Shown one piece after another: positions 21,012-32,276 of a DNA stretch of 64,000 nt. Numbering within the stretch: position 1 is the first letter of the stretch; each line of letters opens with the position of its first letter. Where the stretch lies: contig JAGMVK010000012.1 in the NCBI GenBank assembly GCA_020747065.1, positions 1,054,001-1,118,000 of the forward strand, written 5' to 3'. Position numbers and translations under genes: made by a program. This DNA comes from Cadophora sp. MPI-SDFR-AT-0126. Lineage: Eukaryota > Ascomycota > Leotiomycetes > Helotiales > Ploettnerulaceae. Under the pieces are notes generated by a model. The model was given only the letters and a program-made list of their open reading frames with translations. It had not been told where the DNA came from and did not search any database.

Positions 21012-23631
21012 TCACCGAATCTTGTTGGTCTCATCAACCTCCTGCTTTGCCAGACACTCTTCTCTCCAAGCCCACATAGTCGTCATTGCAGCTCCTGGGC
21101 CAGCAAGGAGTGTCGTTCCAGAAAACGCGCCAACGATACCTGGCCATCCTGTCTGGATCTTCTTGGCCGTTTTCAAATCCTTAAAGCTAAGCAACGCCCA
21201 GATCGCACCGGCGGATGACGCTGCAATTTGATCGTATCTAAACACTTTCGCGGCGCCGGTGATCAAGGGAAGAGCCTCGGACGGATTTGAGAGACCCTTA
21301 AAAAATACCTCGGTCAAGGAGACCGGCGATTTCAGGGTCACGTAGAGGTAGGCAGCAGCAGCTGTCGCCGTTGCGAATCCATACGCGAGTCGAAGCCACT
21401 TCATGTCTGCTGTTACGTTCTCGATCCTGTCTATTTGAGTGGTATCCTTGACAGTTCTGACCAGGAGACGATGAATGAGAGCCGCGTAAAGAGGAAATGG
21501 TTGAAAAAAGACGCCGTTGATCCATTGCCTATTGGCGATGCCGGGAGCTGCGAACATGGCGACAGAAGGAAGGATGAATGATGCTGCGATGGTGGGGATG
21601 ATGACTTTTGCAGAGGCCACGTTCGTGAGACGGTTGTCTGGTGCCGCGTACATCGAGAGCGGCGACTGCACGTAATGGAGGAAGTAATAGATGGGAGCGA
21701 TGAAGCCAAGACCCTTGACTTGGTACAAGGCGGAAAAGAGAGTGTGAAGCAGGTAAGATGTTGTGGTCAGGTTGCCACGTCGAATGGACTCGATGAGCCA
21801 GATGGTCTGCATGGGGACCATGTCTCCAAGGAATGTGATGCCTTGCAGTCTGCCAATTGGATCAAGACCTGTAATGGCCGGTGTAAAGAGACCAACAAGT
21901 TTGGCAATTACGTTGTCGAGGATGGGGATTCCAAAATACTTTGATACCAAGGTTGTCACGACGCCATTGCCCAGGTTTAGGCTCCCGGCAGCCGCAGGTA
22001 ACGCTGTGAGCTTGCTGATTGTTTGCCACATGGTCTTCTGGCAGGCATATGTAATCCCCAAGAGAGGTAATGCCCACAAGCCTCTGGTCAAGCTGCTCTC
22101 CTTTTTTCCAATGCCTGTCTCAGGGTCCCATGCCATTGTTGACTGTTGTGATCGTGCTGGCAACGGAAGAGACTCGATACTTTCTGCTCCCATGATGGTC
22201 TCACAAGTCAGATCCCAGAGGGCATCTCCCAATTTTGGCACTACATGCAGTGCCATAATCTTATCTGCAATAGTGTCGAGTGCTTCGATCCGAGTCAGCT
22301 TGTTCGCAACATCGCACACCAAGTTGACACGAGAACTGCGCTTGACGTAGAAGTCGTCGAGTATTTTGCGGATCGTAGCTTGAGAGGGCTTCAAAGGAAG
22401 CCTAGCAATATAGTTTGCAAGAGCAGCTGCACTCTCAATCGCGGCATTACCACCGGCGCCCAAGTTGGGTGTCATCTACAAGGAGTCAGCCACTCTCTTG
22501 ATCACAACGCTATCTAGACTGACTTTGTGAGTAGCATCTCCAATGCAAACCATGCGATCAGCGACCCAATTTTCATTCTGGGATTCTTCAAGACATGCCA
22601 TATTAGCGAACGTCCGATTCTCCCACACCTGCCCAAAGGTAACTCCAGGAGCCATCGGCATGTCTCTGAACGGCTTTGCCCCTTCTTCCATATCGTTCGT
22701 TGAAAATCGAGGCATGTCGTTCCCATGATATCTCTTGTCGAGCTTCGAAAACAAGAACCAATAGAGCACGTTATCTCTTCCAACAAACGACAATGTTGAG
22801 TGATCTTTGCCATATGTTCTATGCGAATCGCCAACAGTCAGTACGCTGCCTTTGGGTTGCTTTCCAAGCCCGAAAATGCAGGTATATTCGGCTGAGATGC
22901 TATTTCTGTCTTTCTCAGCTGCTCCGGGGCGCGATAATTCAATATAGTCTTGCATCTTGCCGCGTACAGCGCTGTGGATACCGTCTGTGCCAACAACAAT
23001 GTCACCATCATATGACGAACCATCTTTGCACGTAACGAGGACTCCAGAGTCTGAGACTTGAACATCAGTCACTCGCTTCGAGGTCAATACTTTGGCCTTA
23101 TCCTTGATATTCGAGTACAGAACTTTCAGCAGGTTGCGCCGAGTCAAGAAGGCCATAGCGTATCCGGTTCTAGGTACGGAGTGAGGACTCGCTACACAAT
23201 TACATCGCCCTGGGCGAGTCTTACCTCTTTTTCATCAAAGCCGGTGCATCACTGGTCGCCAACAGCTCACCCTTCTCAGTCCAGGTCAGGGTCTGCACTA
23301 ATGACTCTTGAACTTCCAAGACATCGTCCAGAAATCCCAACCTGAACACGAAATCAGCACCGCAATTCCCGCCTAGCTCTTGATATCACTGACAAGATAA
23401 CAGGTCCATAGGACGACACGGAGAGGATGATACATACTGATCGAAAATCCGCGAACCATTGGGAAGAATCACAATCGATGCACCGACTTCAGGATGGATA
23501 TCATCTCTACCCTCCAGAACAACATACTCGACATTGGGATTGAGATCGAGACAGTGAGCTAGCGTCAGTCCAGAAATTGAACCACCAACAATTATCACAC
23601 GCAGGCGATCTGAGGATTTTTGGGCTGCCAT
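21012..23631 (-). CDS. FAD-dependent monooxygenase fused to a polytopic membrane domain
   Basis: Four exons join in phase: 23631-23438, 23341-23225, 23169-22524 and 22475-21012, giving 806 residues. Residues 1-390 or so are a class A flavin monooxygenase: [13 protein letters not shown] (dinucleotide fold) near residue 14, [11 protein letters not shown] (DG motif), and [22 protein letters not shown] (GD motif), split exactly by the third intron. This half resembles PaxM-type epoxidases. The remaining 400 residues hold about six to eight hydrophobic segments, including [37 protein letters not shown] and [19 protein letters not shown], and end in a charged tail. Fungal meroterpenoid pathways pair such monooxygenases with separate integral-membrane cyclases, so a bifunctional role is conceivable but unproven. 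No prenyltransferase or polyketide synthase lies nearby. An in-frame ATG at 23658 is an alternative start. Confidence 0.85.
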
Positions 23632-24398
23632 ATTACACGATTGTAGTTCGAGATTCAAATGATGATCAATTTTAGCTCTGACGGAATCAAGTAAAAGGCG
23701 AGAAACGATGTCACAACGATGTACTAATACATTATGTTAAGTTAGAAGAGTGAGGTGAGTCCGGGTGGGAAGCTCAGATATCTTTTCCACTGAGGGGCAG
23801 TTAGGGCTTCCCTGTTACAGCACAGTGGACTGGTGGGTCGGCAATTTGTTTACGACTCGACGAAGCGATCCACTCAACTGCATCGCCTCCACCACCGGAT
23901 GGCCCAATCCGAAATCCGAAATCCGCTACAAGCATACCTAGCACATATTTCAGCGAGGCTCCTGAATACCTGGTGCCGGTAAATGGGAGGTAGGCTAGAG
24001 GAATTTTTTGGGTGCTTGTCAACGAATCTTCAAGGATCGGCCCGCAGAGCGTCGTACTGATCCAGCATTTTTGTGGATAGTACTGGCTGCATCTGGCAAC
24101 TAACCCGGTGATTAGCTTTTACTACGTAGTCAACCCCCAGCACAGCCAAGGCCAACCACAGAACTGGGTTCGTAGCTGCATTACAAGCTGTTTGAAGATT
24201 TATGGGCTCAGAAATACTCGCCCAAATGTGAAAAGATCTTCGTGCCGATCAGCAGTGGCTGATCAGGAGAAGAATCCTATCGGGACTCGCCAACTTGGGA
24301 ATGGGACATAATGATATGGATGTGGCATGTTGACGGAGTTTCGAATTTCCAATTTCTTCTTTCCCTGCTCTTTTCTGTACGAGACTTCTCAAAACAAG
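23632..24398. promoter_or_regulatory. Divergent promoter, monooxygenase and PTH11-like genes
   Basis: This is a 767-bp gap between divergent starts, with no gene. At 23752-23768, GGTGAGTCCGGGTGGGA resembles the first bases of the window (GTGAGTCGGGGTGGGA), a possible dispersed short repeat. Confidence 0.35.
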
Positions 24399-26476
24399 AT
24401 GCGAATTGGAGGAATTTTTGTCGTGGTGTTCTGTTTGCCATTCGTCGTCCAGGCATATATTGGAGGTGTTTTGGAAAAGAAGACAGTAAACACAGTTGCA
24501 GCTCCAAACTGCTCTGTAAGTTCTCGCATTCCTTGCCCCAAAATTTGGTTCTGATATTCCCCCACAGTTGACATGTCTTGGAACCCTTATCCCACAGTAC
24601 TGCGACTCATTAACTGACACAACATGCATTTGCACGAACACCGAACTTGCCAGCGTATTGTTACCATGTGCAGTGGCAGCCTGCAACGTAACGGACTCGT
24701 TGCAACTGGCCAGATACCAAGCAGAAGTCTGCGAGATCCCCAATGATATGACGCGGTACTGGCAACAGATACATACATACATTGTGCTGGTACCTCTGAC
24801 GACTCTTTTCGTTTCCCTGCGCATTTTCGCCAGACTACGGCTGAATATCGGAATTGGACCGTACGTATACACTCAATCGCTCACTGACTTCATGTTGAAG
24901 AGTACTAATTTTGTGGGAAGTGATGATTATGTTCTGCTTGTCGCTCTAGCTTTCTATTTGACAATGACCTCAACAGCAGTAAGTACCTCCCCTTTTAGTG
25001 CATTTTCTAGCACAACTTTCCGATGACTTTCAAATACTGACTTTGAGATCAAGTGGGTAATTGCGGTAACTGGATTCGGGCAACACACCTTCTGGCTCTT
25101 GACCAGGCAAGTGGTTAGAGCCCTGAAAGTATGACTTCTTGACGTTCCTGTAGCCGTTCATATGCTGACCAACAACCAGTTTTTCTGGATCAGCGAACTG
25201 CTCTATTTATCGGCAATCACATTCACTAAGCTATCGCTTCTCCTCTTCTTCCGTCGCATATTCCCCAGTAATGGTTTTCGAAAGGCAACTGTTTGGGCTG
25301 GAGCCTTCATCATCACTTCTAACATTTCGCTCTTCATGGCTCTTGCGTTTCAATGTGTAGGTTCATACGCATGCTGCAATCGGTCCCCCCCCTGATATAT
25401 AAGCTGATACTTCACAGATGCCAGTGCACGGTGTATGGACAAACTGGATGTACAAGACACCTCCGGTACAATGTATCAACGTTTTTGCCGCCGTCTACAT
25501 CGCTGCAGGTATGAGCATTACTCATGATATCCTGATTTTGTGCATGCCCATCCCTACGCTTTGGAGTCTCAATCTTGGCCTGCAGAAGAAGATCAACTTG
25601 ATGGTGATGTTTGGAGTTGGATCTTTCGTCATCGTGGCTAGTGTGATCAGACTTCCTTCGCTCATGAAGATGGGTGCTTCAAGTGATCCTTCATGTAAGC
25701 ACCCCCCTCCTACCCTTTCGAATCCTTCCTAGAATTAAGAATGACTCATTGATCTCATCCACTACAGTTGATCAAGCACCCGTCGCCTTCTGGACGAACC
25801 TCGAAGTCAGCGTCGGTATCATCTGTGCCTGCCTGCCAGCATGTCGTTCGCTGATAGGTTTCTACTTCCCTCGCTTGCAGATGTCTCTAAACAATACCTC
25901 CAGTATGTTCTCCCCTATACTCTCTTCAGACTTCGGAAATTCCCTCCCAAGCATGAAGATGTTAAAAACAACACATACTAACCATCACCTTCTCCAGGCA
26001 ACGACCGCAACACCCCCGGCTACACAAACCCCACCTCCTCGAAAAACACCAATGAATATTTCAGCAAGAAACGAGCCGCCCGCGATAGTTTCCTCGAACT
26101 CGACGACCGCTCCGGAACAGGCTCTCAAGAAGAACTTAAATCCAGCTCCAACTCCCGAACCAAGCACAACCACAACCACAAAACCAACCACACCACAACC
26201 TTACAACCCAAAAAGTCCTTCGACCACCGCCATGAAAATGACGCCGATACAGACGGAGACAGTATCTTGCATATACAAGGACACTATCAAGGAACAGCTG
26301 ACGAGCCGTTTTCGCCGGCTGCGAGGAAGGCGTTTGGACATGTTGCTACGGTGGAGGTGGGGATGGGTGGAGGAGAGAGGGGCAGTTCGCTTGATGGGAA
26401 TAGTGGGAGGGCTAGGAAGGGTGGGGATATTGTGATGACGAGGACGCTGGATCAGAGTACTACTTTTAGGGAGTAA
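24399..26476 (+). CDS. PTH11-like G-protein-coupled receptor with N-terminal CFEM domain
   Basis: Eight exons join in phase: 24399-24515, 24568-24860, 24903-24978, 25054-25128, 25180-25356, 25418-25694, 25768-25902 and 25998-26476, giving about 542 residues. A signal peptide (MRIGGIFVVVFCLPFVVQA) leads into a Cys-rich CFEM-type domain with at least eight cysteines in about 60 residues (CSLTC, YCDSL, TCICTNTE, PCAVAACN, VCE). Seven membrane helices of the PTH11 (DUF3328/rhodopsin-like fungal) type follow, with SDDYVLLVA, FFWISELLYL and FRRIFP signatures. The cytoplasmic tail of about 170 residues is hydrophilic and Ser/Asn/Lys-rich. In Magnaporthe, PTH11 senses host-surface cues. The proposed 42-nt second intron (24861-24902) is in frame and very short, so it may instead be coding. 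Confidence 0.85.
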
Positions 26477-27106
26477 GATCGTCTATGTGAGGGGCGGTTG
26501 GTTGGACAACGATATGGGCTGTATGATATGGAGTTTCGTGGCGACAGCGTCGTGGACGGCAGGGAGTCAAATATACGATGCGAGACAGGTCGAGGCAATA
26601 GCGAATCCAAGCAACATGTGCGCAGAACACAGGGTAGCCCTTTAAAAATTCTGTTCTTGTCCGATTGAGAAACTTTGGGAGCTTGTAGCAGCCTTTTATT
26701 CTTATTGTGTGGACGTATTTGAATGCGTTGCTCTGCGCTAGCACCGAACGAGGAATAGCTATACAGATACAGGGAGATTTCTCATGAGCAAGATGTAATT
26801 GATCTGCAAGAGCGAGGGATGATGAAATCGAGACCAATCAAGGTGAGTGCAAATCCCCATCCAGCCATGATACTCACAGGTCCTAGAGGTATCATCAGAG
26901 AGAATGACCGTCGGACCGAGTGTGCAACAAAAGCAGATCTATTGTTCTACCTTTGACAATGGTGTTCTCGACTCCTGCACCATTCAACATCCTGCAAGCT
27001 CGCCTGTAGTCAACAAGCCACTTATAGCAACCAGATGCAAGCAAGAACACCGAAGCAAAGCTCCACCGTACTCATCATATGTCAATGATTCGCCAGTAAT
27101 ATACCA
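26477..27106. other. Intergenic between convergent genes
   Basis: This holds the 3' flanks of the receptor gene and the leftward secreted-protein gene. Frames at 26466-26837 and 26904-27188 show no domain and are judged to be chance. Confidence 0.5.
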
Positions 27107-27951
27107 TCACTTGCAGATGAATCCAGCCCGACCAACAGTGTACGATCCTTCCCGATCACCAGTCTTGAAGACCGAAGGAATGCGATAAGTGCTGGCGAAA
27201 GTATCACCGAAAGGATTGTTGGTGAAAGCTCCCATGTTGCGGTAATTGCCATAATCCCACTTGACTTCGCCTGGGCTATCTTGATTCCATAGACGAGGAA
27301 TATGGAGGACGAGGCTATGGGAAGCATGTTAGCAAGGAAAACTAAAGAAGAAAGTCGGGTATGATTTACTAAAATGGCAACTCTGAGGACATACCCCAAC
27401 CTTGTGGACTGGCTAGTGAGTCGCGTGTGACCTTAGTGTTCTCGCCAATCTGGTTACAGTGGTTGTCGTAGATGTGGAGGACGGCGTGCGACTGCCAATT
27501 GCTATGCTCGACGAAGCTGAAGGTGCACCTGAGAAGTAAGTACATGCGGACCGATTGAGTGGAAGTAGATGTGTGCTTACATGTTGTCGGCGTTGGGGTT
27601 GAAGATGCAGTCTTGAAAGCAAACGCCGGTCTCAAGATGAATCAAGTGGTCATTGAGCTGCCTGTCTCGTGAGTGAACCCGGTCTGAAGAGGTTGCTCGG
27701 ATATCAGAAGGGATAACGCGTGAAAGCTCCCGAGCAGAAGGATTGATGCGATCTTCAGCAGGATGGGCTCGACCAGAAGAGATCACCCCGTCGTTAAAAG
27801 GAACAATAGGTGAATTGACGCGTTCGGTACTGTTGAGGCTGTTCCCAACGTTCTCCAAGATTCCCTCCGGAGTTGGAGCTCCATCGTTTATGGCGACGAG
27901 AGCGAGAATTAAGGCCGTGAAGGCGAGGATTTTCTTGCGGAAGATCGTCAT
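27107..27951 (-). CDS. Small secreted protein of unknown function
   Basis: Three exons join in phase: 27951-27581, 27528-27370 and 27314-27107, giving 245 residues. The N-terminus is a signal peptide (basic MTIFRKK, then a hydrophobic run to about residue 24). Residues 25-105 form a hydrophilic, Arg/Ser/Pro-rich pro-region with recurring ER(V/I)N and SSDRVHS-like phrases. The C-terminal 140 residues look globular, with cysteines in VCFQDC, MCTF, NHCNQ and a final FIC, and aromatic-rich stretches such as WNQDSPGEVKWDYG. I recognise no family. The second intron uses donor GTAAAT at 27369; the nearer GTATGT at 27394 breaks the frame, which supports this choice. Size, signal peptide and Cys content fit an effector-like or antimicrobial secreted protein, but that is inference. 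Confidence 0.65.
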
Positions 27952-29351
27952 GCTGCCTTGATGATATGTGTCTGATGATTGAGATTAGTAAAAAAAGTAT
28001 TCTGGAATCCACGAGGCCTTACATAGTTTCGGAATGTGGTTCTGACGAGTGAAGGACGACTTGTGTGTCGGGGCGGATGAGATGACACCCTGATGCCCAG
28101 AGGTTAGCCTTGCTGTCTCGTAGATGAAGATGGAGGATGAGAAAGGTAACCAATATCTAGACATACTCAGGAAATCTCGACTAAATCGGTTGACGGTACA
28201 GGGTCTGTCCTCTGAGACTGGAAGAGACTTGATGGGGAAGAGGAGAAGAGAAGAGAAGAGAAGAGAAGAGAAGAGAAGAGAAGAGAAGAGAAGATGATTC
28301 TGGGAAGAAAGAGAAGTATATCTATCATGCACGTTCTAGCTCTGGTACGTCACTTCACTGAATAAGCGATTCCACCACGAATGTCGCTCTCTTGCTTCAT
28401 TCCGGGAAAGAGCTTTCCTTCCTTCCAGTTCTGGACGATTGACATCGGCTCGCTTGAGTCTGGGTCTTCGCGGCGGGCGGGTCTGAATCCGACTTGAATG
28501 AGGGAGGAAGGGACGCTCTCCAAGAGCAGCGACCCCTCCAAAGAGTATCTGACCATCGAGAAGTGGAGAAATCGTAACCGACACTACCTGTAATCCATTC
28601 CTCTATCATTGTTTCTCAAGAGGTTGCGATCTTGCTTTCAGGCTGTGCTTCTTTCGCCCATCTGTCCATGTCAACAAACATGAAAAATCAAGCACCTGGT
28701 GCACCGACACCGACTCCTCCCATCCAAAAGATCATATTTTTCAGCCAACAAGAACCGACTGCTAATGTATGCCAACATGTCGTCTACTTTAATTACGGTT
28801 TCAACTTCCAAATTGCTCACAATCCGTTGTTATCGTGGACTTTCTTCAAAGTTCTTGACAAGTTTCTTCAAGGAGCAATAGTATACGGTATAGCATCGAG
28901 TCTAGAAGTACCTGGTGTTATTCGGCTTGATTCTGAGTATGCGAAGGCTAGGGTTCTGATGGATGACTCGCTTCTTGAAATGGAACAGAACTTACGATGT
29001 TGACCTCGCTTCCAGATTTAGTAAGATCTTACCTGGTACAGTACTTGAACACAGAAAGGAAATTGCTAATTACCGAACTTGAGTTCTTGCGCAACTTGGA
29101 GGATCATGCTTGGCTCCAGTGCAGCGGAATAACGTGGGAAAGGTTATGTCTTATTCATATTACCTAATCCCATCAAAGGAGGTGTGCTTCGAGGTCTTTG
29201 ATCGCTTTTAGTGGCATGATCCCGCGTTAGATGCCTACCAAGCGGAAGCCACGCCAAGCACAATCACCACCATTCGTCGCGTCACATCATGAACGCGATG
29301 CGAACATAAATCTCTCTCTCAATATCAGAAGCGACAAATACAAGCATCACG
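27952..29351. other. Gene-poor region upstream of the secreted-protein gene
   Basis: This contains the promoter of the leftward secreted-protein gene, a pentanucleotide microsatellite at 28246-28293, and a plus-strand frame at 28668-29003 of 111 residues with no domain. Nothing else is supported. Confidence 0.45.
28246..28293. repeat. (AAGAG)n microsatellite
   Basis: Nine perfect AAGAG units (28246-28290) plus a partial unit, with degenerate copies just to the left. The tract is about 295 nt upstream of the leftward secreted-protein start codon, where it reads as a CTCTT pyrimidine tract on the coding strand. It may lie in that gene's promoter or 5' leader. Confidence 0.95.
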
Positions 29352-30820
29352 ATGTCGCTATATACTGATAATCCGCTACTGAGAGGTCATGCTCAGATTC
29401 GTCTGTTGAAAATCCGCCCAACCGCAGCCTCGGCCACAAGCCAGATTATGTGCACTTTCGAGACATTCGAAATCAGCAGATACCAAGCTTTGTCATATGA
29501 ATGGGGACCAAAGCATCCCGTCAAAGCCATCGATGTGATGATCGACCTACAACCATCCAATTGAATCTGTGGTGCTTTCTCTCGCGGCTTCGTTCTCACG
29601 GGTATCTTGGCTATCTGTGGTGCGACGCAGTATGCATCGATCAAAACAGCGTTTATGAACGGAACCATCAAGTCCAACTCATGAGTCAAATATACCAGAA
29701 GGCAGGTCGTGTCCTGGTGTGGTTGGGTGAAGCGGATCAGGCGAGCACGAGCACGTTCGAAGCTCTTCGACTCCTCGGGAGGCTAGACGACTTCAGCTCT
29801 GTACAATTCAAAGACCGCGGCGCGATCTGGAAAGGATTACTCGCCATATCTCAGAGGAAGTATTGGACCAGGGTGTGGATCATCCAAGAGATTACTGTCG
29901 CAAGAGACATTGAAGTTTTCTGTGGGAAGCAGAAGCTATCATGGTCCATCCTCGCTACCGCCACCAAGTTCCCTCCCGACAAGCTGACGACATGGGCATC
30001 GGATCTTTGGACTCCCCTCCCAGACGAAGAGGATGAGCGACAGATCATGCGACGTGGCATTGGTCGGCAACTCCACCACAGCACCATGTACGGACTCATG
30101 CGCTCCCAGAGACGCTGGCCAAGATACATGGAAACGATCACGACCCTTTTTACGCGCTACAAGGAATCGGAATGTGAGCGCCGACGCGATAGAATATTTG
30201 CCTTGTTTAAGATTTCCAAAGCAGTTGCTCTCGGCCGTGACTTCTCCGTTGACTACGAGAAAGATTTGGAGAGCATATTTCTAGCGCTCATGGTTTGGAC
30301 TGGTGCGGGTACAATAGCTTTGGATTCTCGACTCAGTTTTGCCAATCAAATCGTAGAGTCTCTGAACTTGACGTGGAGAAACTACTTGGTGGAGTCTAAA
30401 ATCGTATCTAAGCTACAGAGATCGCCTGCATTCATCAGGTGGATAATCCAGCCCATTACACTCTCGCTCCAGTGCAAATACCTAGGGCAATGTAAATTCG
30501 AGCCATGGAGCCATTCATTGGTACGCGTCAGGGCCAACGAAGCTTCTTTGCCATACGACACAACCGGCTACATGTCGCTCGAAGAATTGGGTAGTTTCAG
30601 CGATGGTGGCTGGGAACTCTTTAGTTTTGAGACTGCCAATATACTACTCATATACAGGTCTACAGAAGACACAGTATGGAAAGTCTACGGCAGAGCTTTC
30701 TTTCGTTTTCGCAACCAACCAACAACCGACCCAATTATAGTCCCCAGCGTCCTCAAGAGACTAAACATTATATGGGAAACCTATAACAGCAAACAACACT
30801 ACACTACAGCATACAGCTAA
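29352..30820 (+). pseudogene. HET-domain protein gene with a frameshift
   Basis: The HET domain is recognisable across two frames. Frame one (29352-29564) gives IRLLKIRPT and ISRYQALSYEWG, the usual opening block, and stops at 29562. Frame two, open to 30820, gives IQLNLWCFLSRLR, GYLWCDAVCIDQNS, ERNHQVQLMSQIYQKAGRVLVWLGE and WTRVWIIQEITVARDI, the remaining HET blocks. The blocks are contiguous if one base has been lost between about 29545 and 29575, and no GT-AG intron fits there. The body would be about 490 residues, with an uncharacterised C-terminal region. HET proteins trigger cell death on fusion of genetically different hyphae. This copy is probably broken, unless the break is a sequencing error. 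Confidence 0.75.
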
Positions 30821-31942
30821 GAAAGCGTAGCTCAGCTCATGGAAATTCTTCTTGACAGGTTTGATCCTTAAGTTTGGCTGCATCCGAAGAAACCAATGGA
30901 CTATGGGTATGGACTAGGACCTTCTAAATTGGTAAAGAGAGGAGACAAGGGTTTGAAAACCCAACTCAGCGTAATTGCAATTACTCGAGCAGCATTATTG
31001 ACGAAAAAGGAGGACAACATAGATCCAGATGAGAACCATGAGCACGACTCGATCGAGGCAGACTGTGAGAAACTTCAGGCGATATCGGAAACTTTGGCAA
31101 AGCCCCGCGTACAGAAACCGCCAATCGAAAAGCCTCGGGAGCAACTTGGTAGCTTGCCATGACTGAATTCAACAGAGCAACGCGCTTGTTTGACCCTTGG
31201 TGCGAAAGAAGTCCTGCTGTTGAAGGTGACGACCCGCGAATCTTTACACTTGATCGGCAACTGCCGGAGGAGTCTTTGAACTTCATACCCACCGTGGCAG
31301 GTGATCTACTCATGGATCTCCTGCCCACTTTCTCTCATCTGTGCGCTGGAGACATTTGAATGTTTGCGAACTTGCCACTTGACTTGGATTCTGTACACGA
31401 GCTAAATTCTTTTGCCACGTTGCGGGTAGTGGACATGTGGAGCACTAATGCCGCCATCTATCCGCTCCAGTACCGAGGCTTTGGATGTCTTGTTCCTGAA
31501 GAAGATCGACTGCTGTCAAGGAATCTCCCGGTGCCATTCGCCCAAGGTCCAAGGGTAGAGACTTGGCTTCCGTTGATCTGGGGAGACCGTTCATCTGAAC
31601 ATTGCTGTATGCAACCAAGACTCGACTCTTGGAGAATAGAGAGATTGAGCCTACAAACTCTAAAGTTTACCAGCTCGGACAGGTTACTACTGCTCGGAGA
31701 AGTGTCTACGCGCACCAACCACTTCACGACGCTTACAAACGAACATGCGCATGTGCTCTCCGGGATTTGCCCGGTCTCCTGAAAGGTACGGAAAGCTATT
31801 TTTACGCGCACCAATCAACACGCGTCGCTAAAGAAATAACAAACGTTATATCCCTCCCTCTCAAGCTCGTGATCTTCCCACCAATGCTAAATTTTCCTCT
31901 AAAGTAGTATTGTACGGAGAAGGCGGGGTATTGCGGGGTGAG

Positions 31943-31968
31943 AAGCTCGACAATGCTTGTCGAGGCTT
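31943..31968. promoter_or_regulatory. Inverted repeat upstream of the arabinofuranosidase gene
   Basis: AAGCTCGACA and TGTCGAGGCTT flank five bases (ATGCT). The arms are perfect over TCGACA/TGTCGA, with one extra G further out. Two more ATGCTTG words follow within 30 nt. It lies about 310 nt upstream of the abfB start and could bind a dimeric factor; no known regulator site is recognised. Confidence 0.35.
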
Positions 31969-32181
31969 GACCATGCTTGGGGATGCTTGACGGCTGTTCT
32001 TCCCGCCTTCTAAAATCGGCATTCGTCCTTCAGATCCTGGTGAAGTATCGTCCCATCTCCGAGCACCCAGGTAATACTAGCGACATGGGGACAACATTCC
32101 ACCTCTCATAGCGACACGTCCGCAAAACAGACTTCGCGATAAAATGAGAAAGATCGGCAATAGTAACCCAGGTATCTCGAG

Positions 32182-32189
32182 TATAAATA
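32182..32189 (+). promoter_or_regulatory. TATA box of the arabinofuranosidase gene
   Basis: TATAAATA lies 88-95 nt upstream of the start codon at 32277, a good position for an inducible secreted-enzyme gene. Confidence 0.6.
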
Positions 32190-32276
32190 CCTAGAATGTT
32201 CCCTCTCAGATTGCATCTCCCCCAATTCCATCAAGTCCCCATTATCAGCTCAAGATACATTGAGACATTATCGGAC

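Larger units (their letters stand above)
30821..32276. other. Region between the HET gene and the arabinofuranosidase gene
   Basis: Three successive plus-strand frames (30896-31162, 31159-31359, 31360-31782) may be remnants of a gene, but none shows a domain I recognise. The right part is the abfB promoter, with a palindrome at 31943-31968 and a TATA box at 32182. Confidence 0.35.

Noticed and set aside
27395..27399. GTATGT donor at 27394 for the second intron of the secreted-protein gene
   Set aside because: It leaves the last exon out of frame; the GTAAAT donor at 27369 restores phase and gives a 55-nt intron.
28668..29003. 111-codon plus-strand frame upstream of the HET gene
   Set aside because: It begins with plausible sequence but matches nothing I know and has no supporting context; left as unsupported.
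30896..31782. Three consecutive plus-strand frames after the HET gene
   Set aside because: They could be remnants of one gene, but I found no introns that join them sensibly and no domain.
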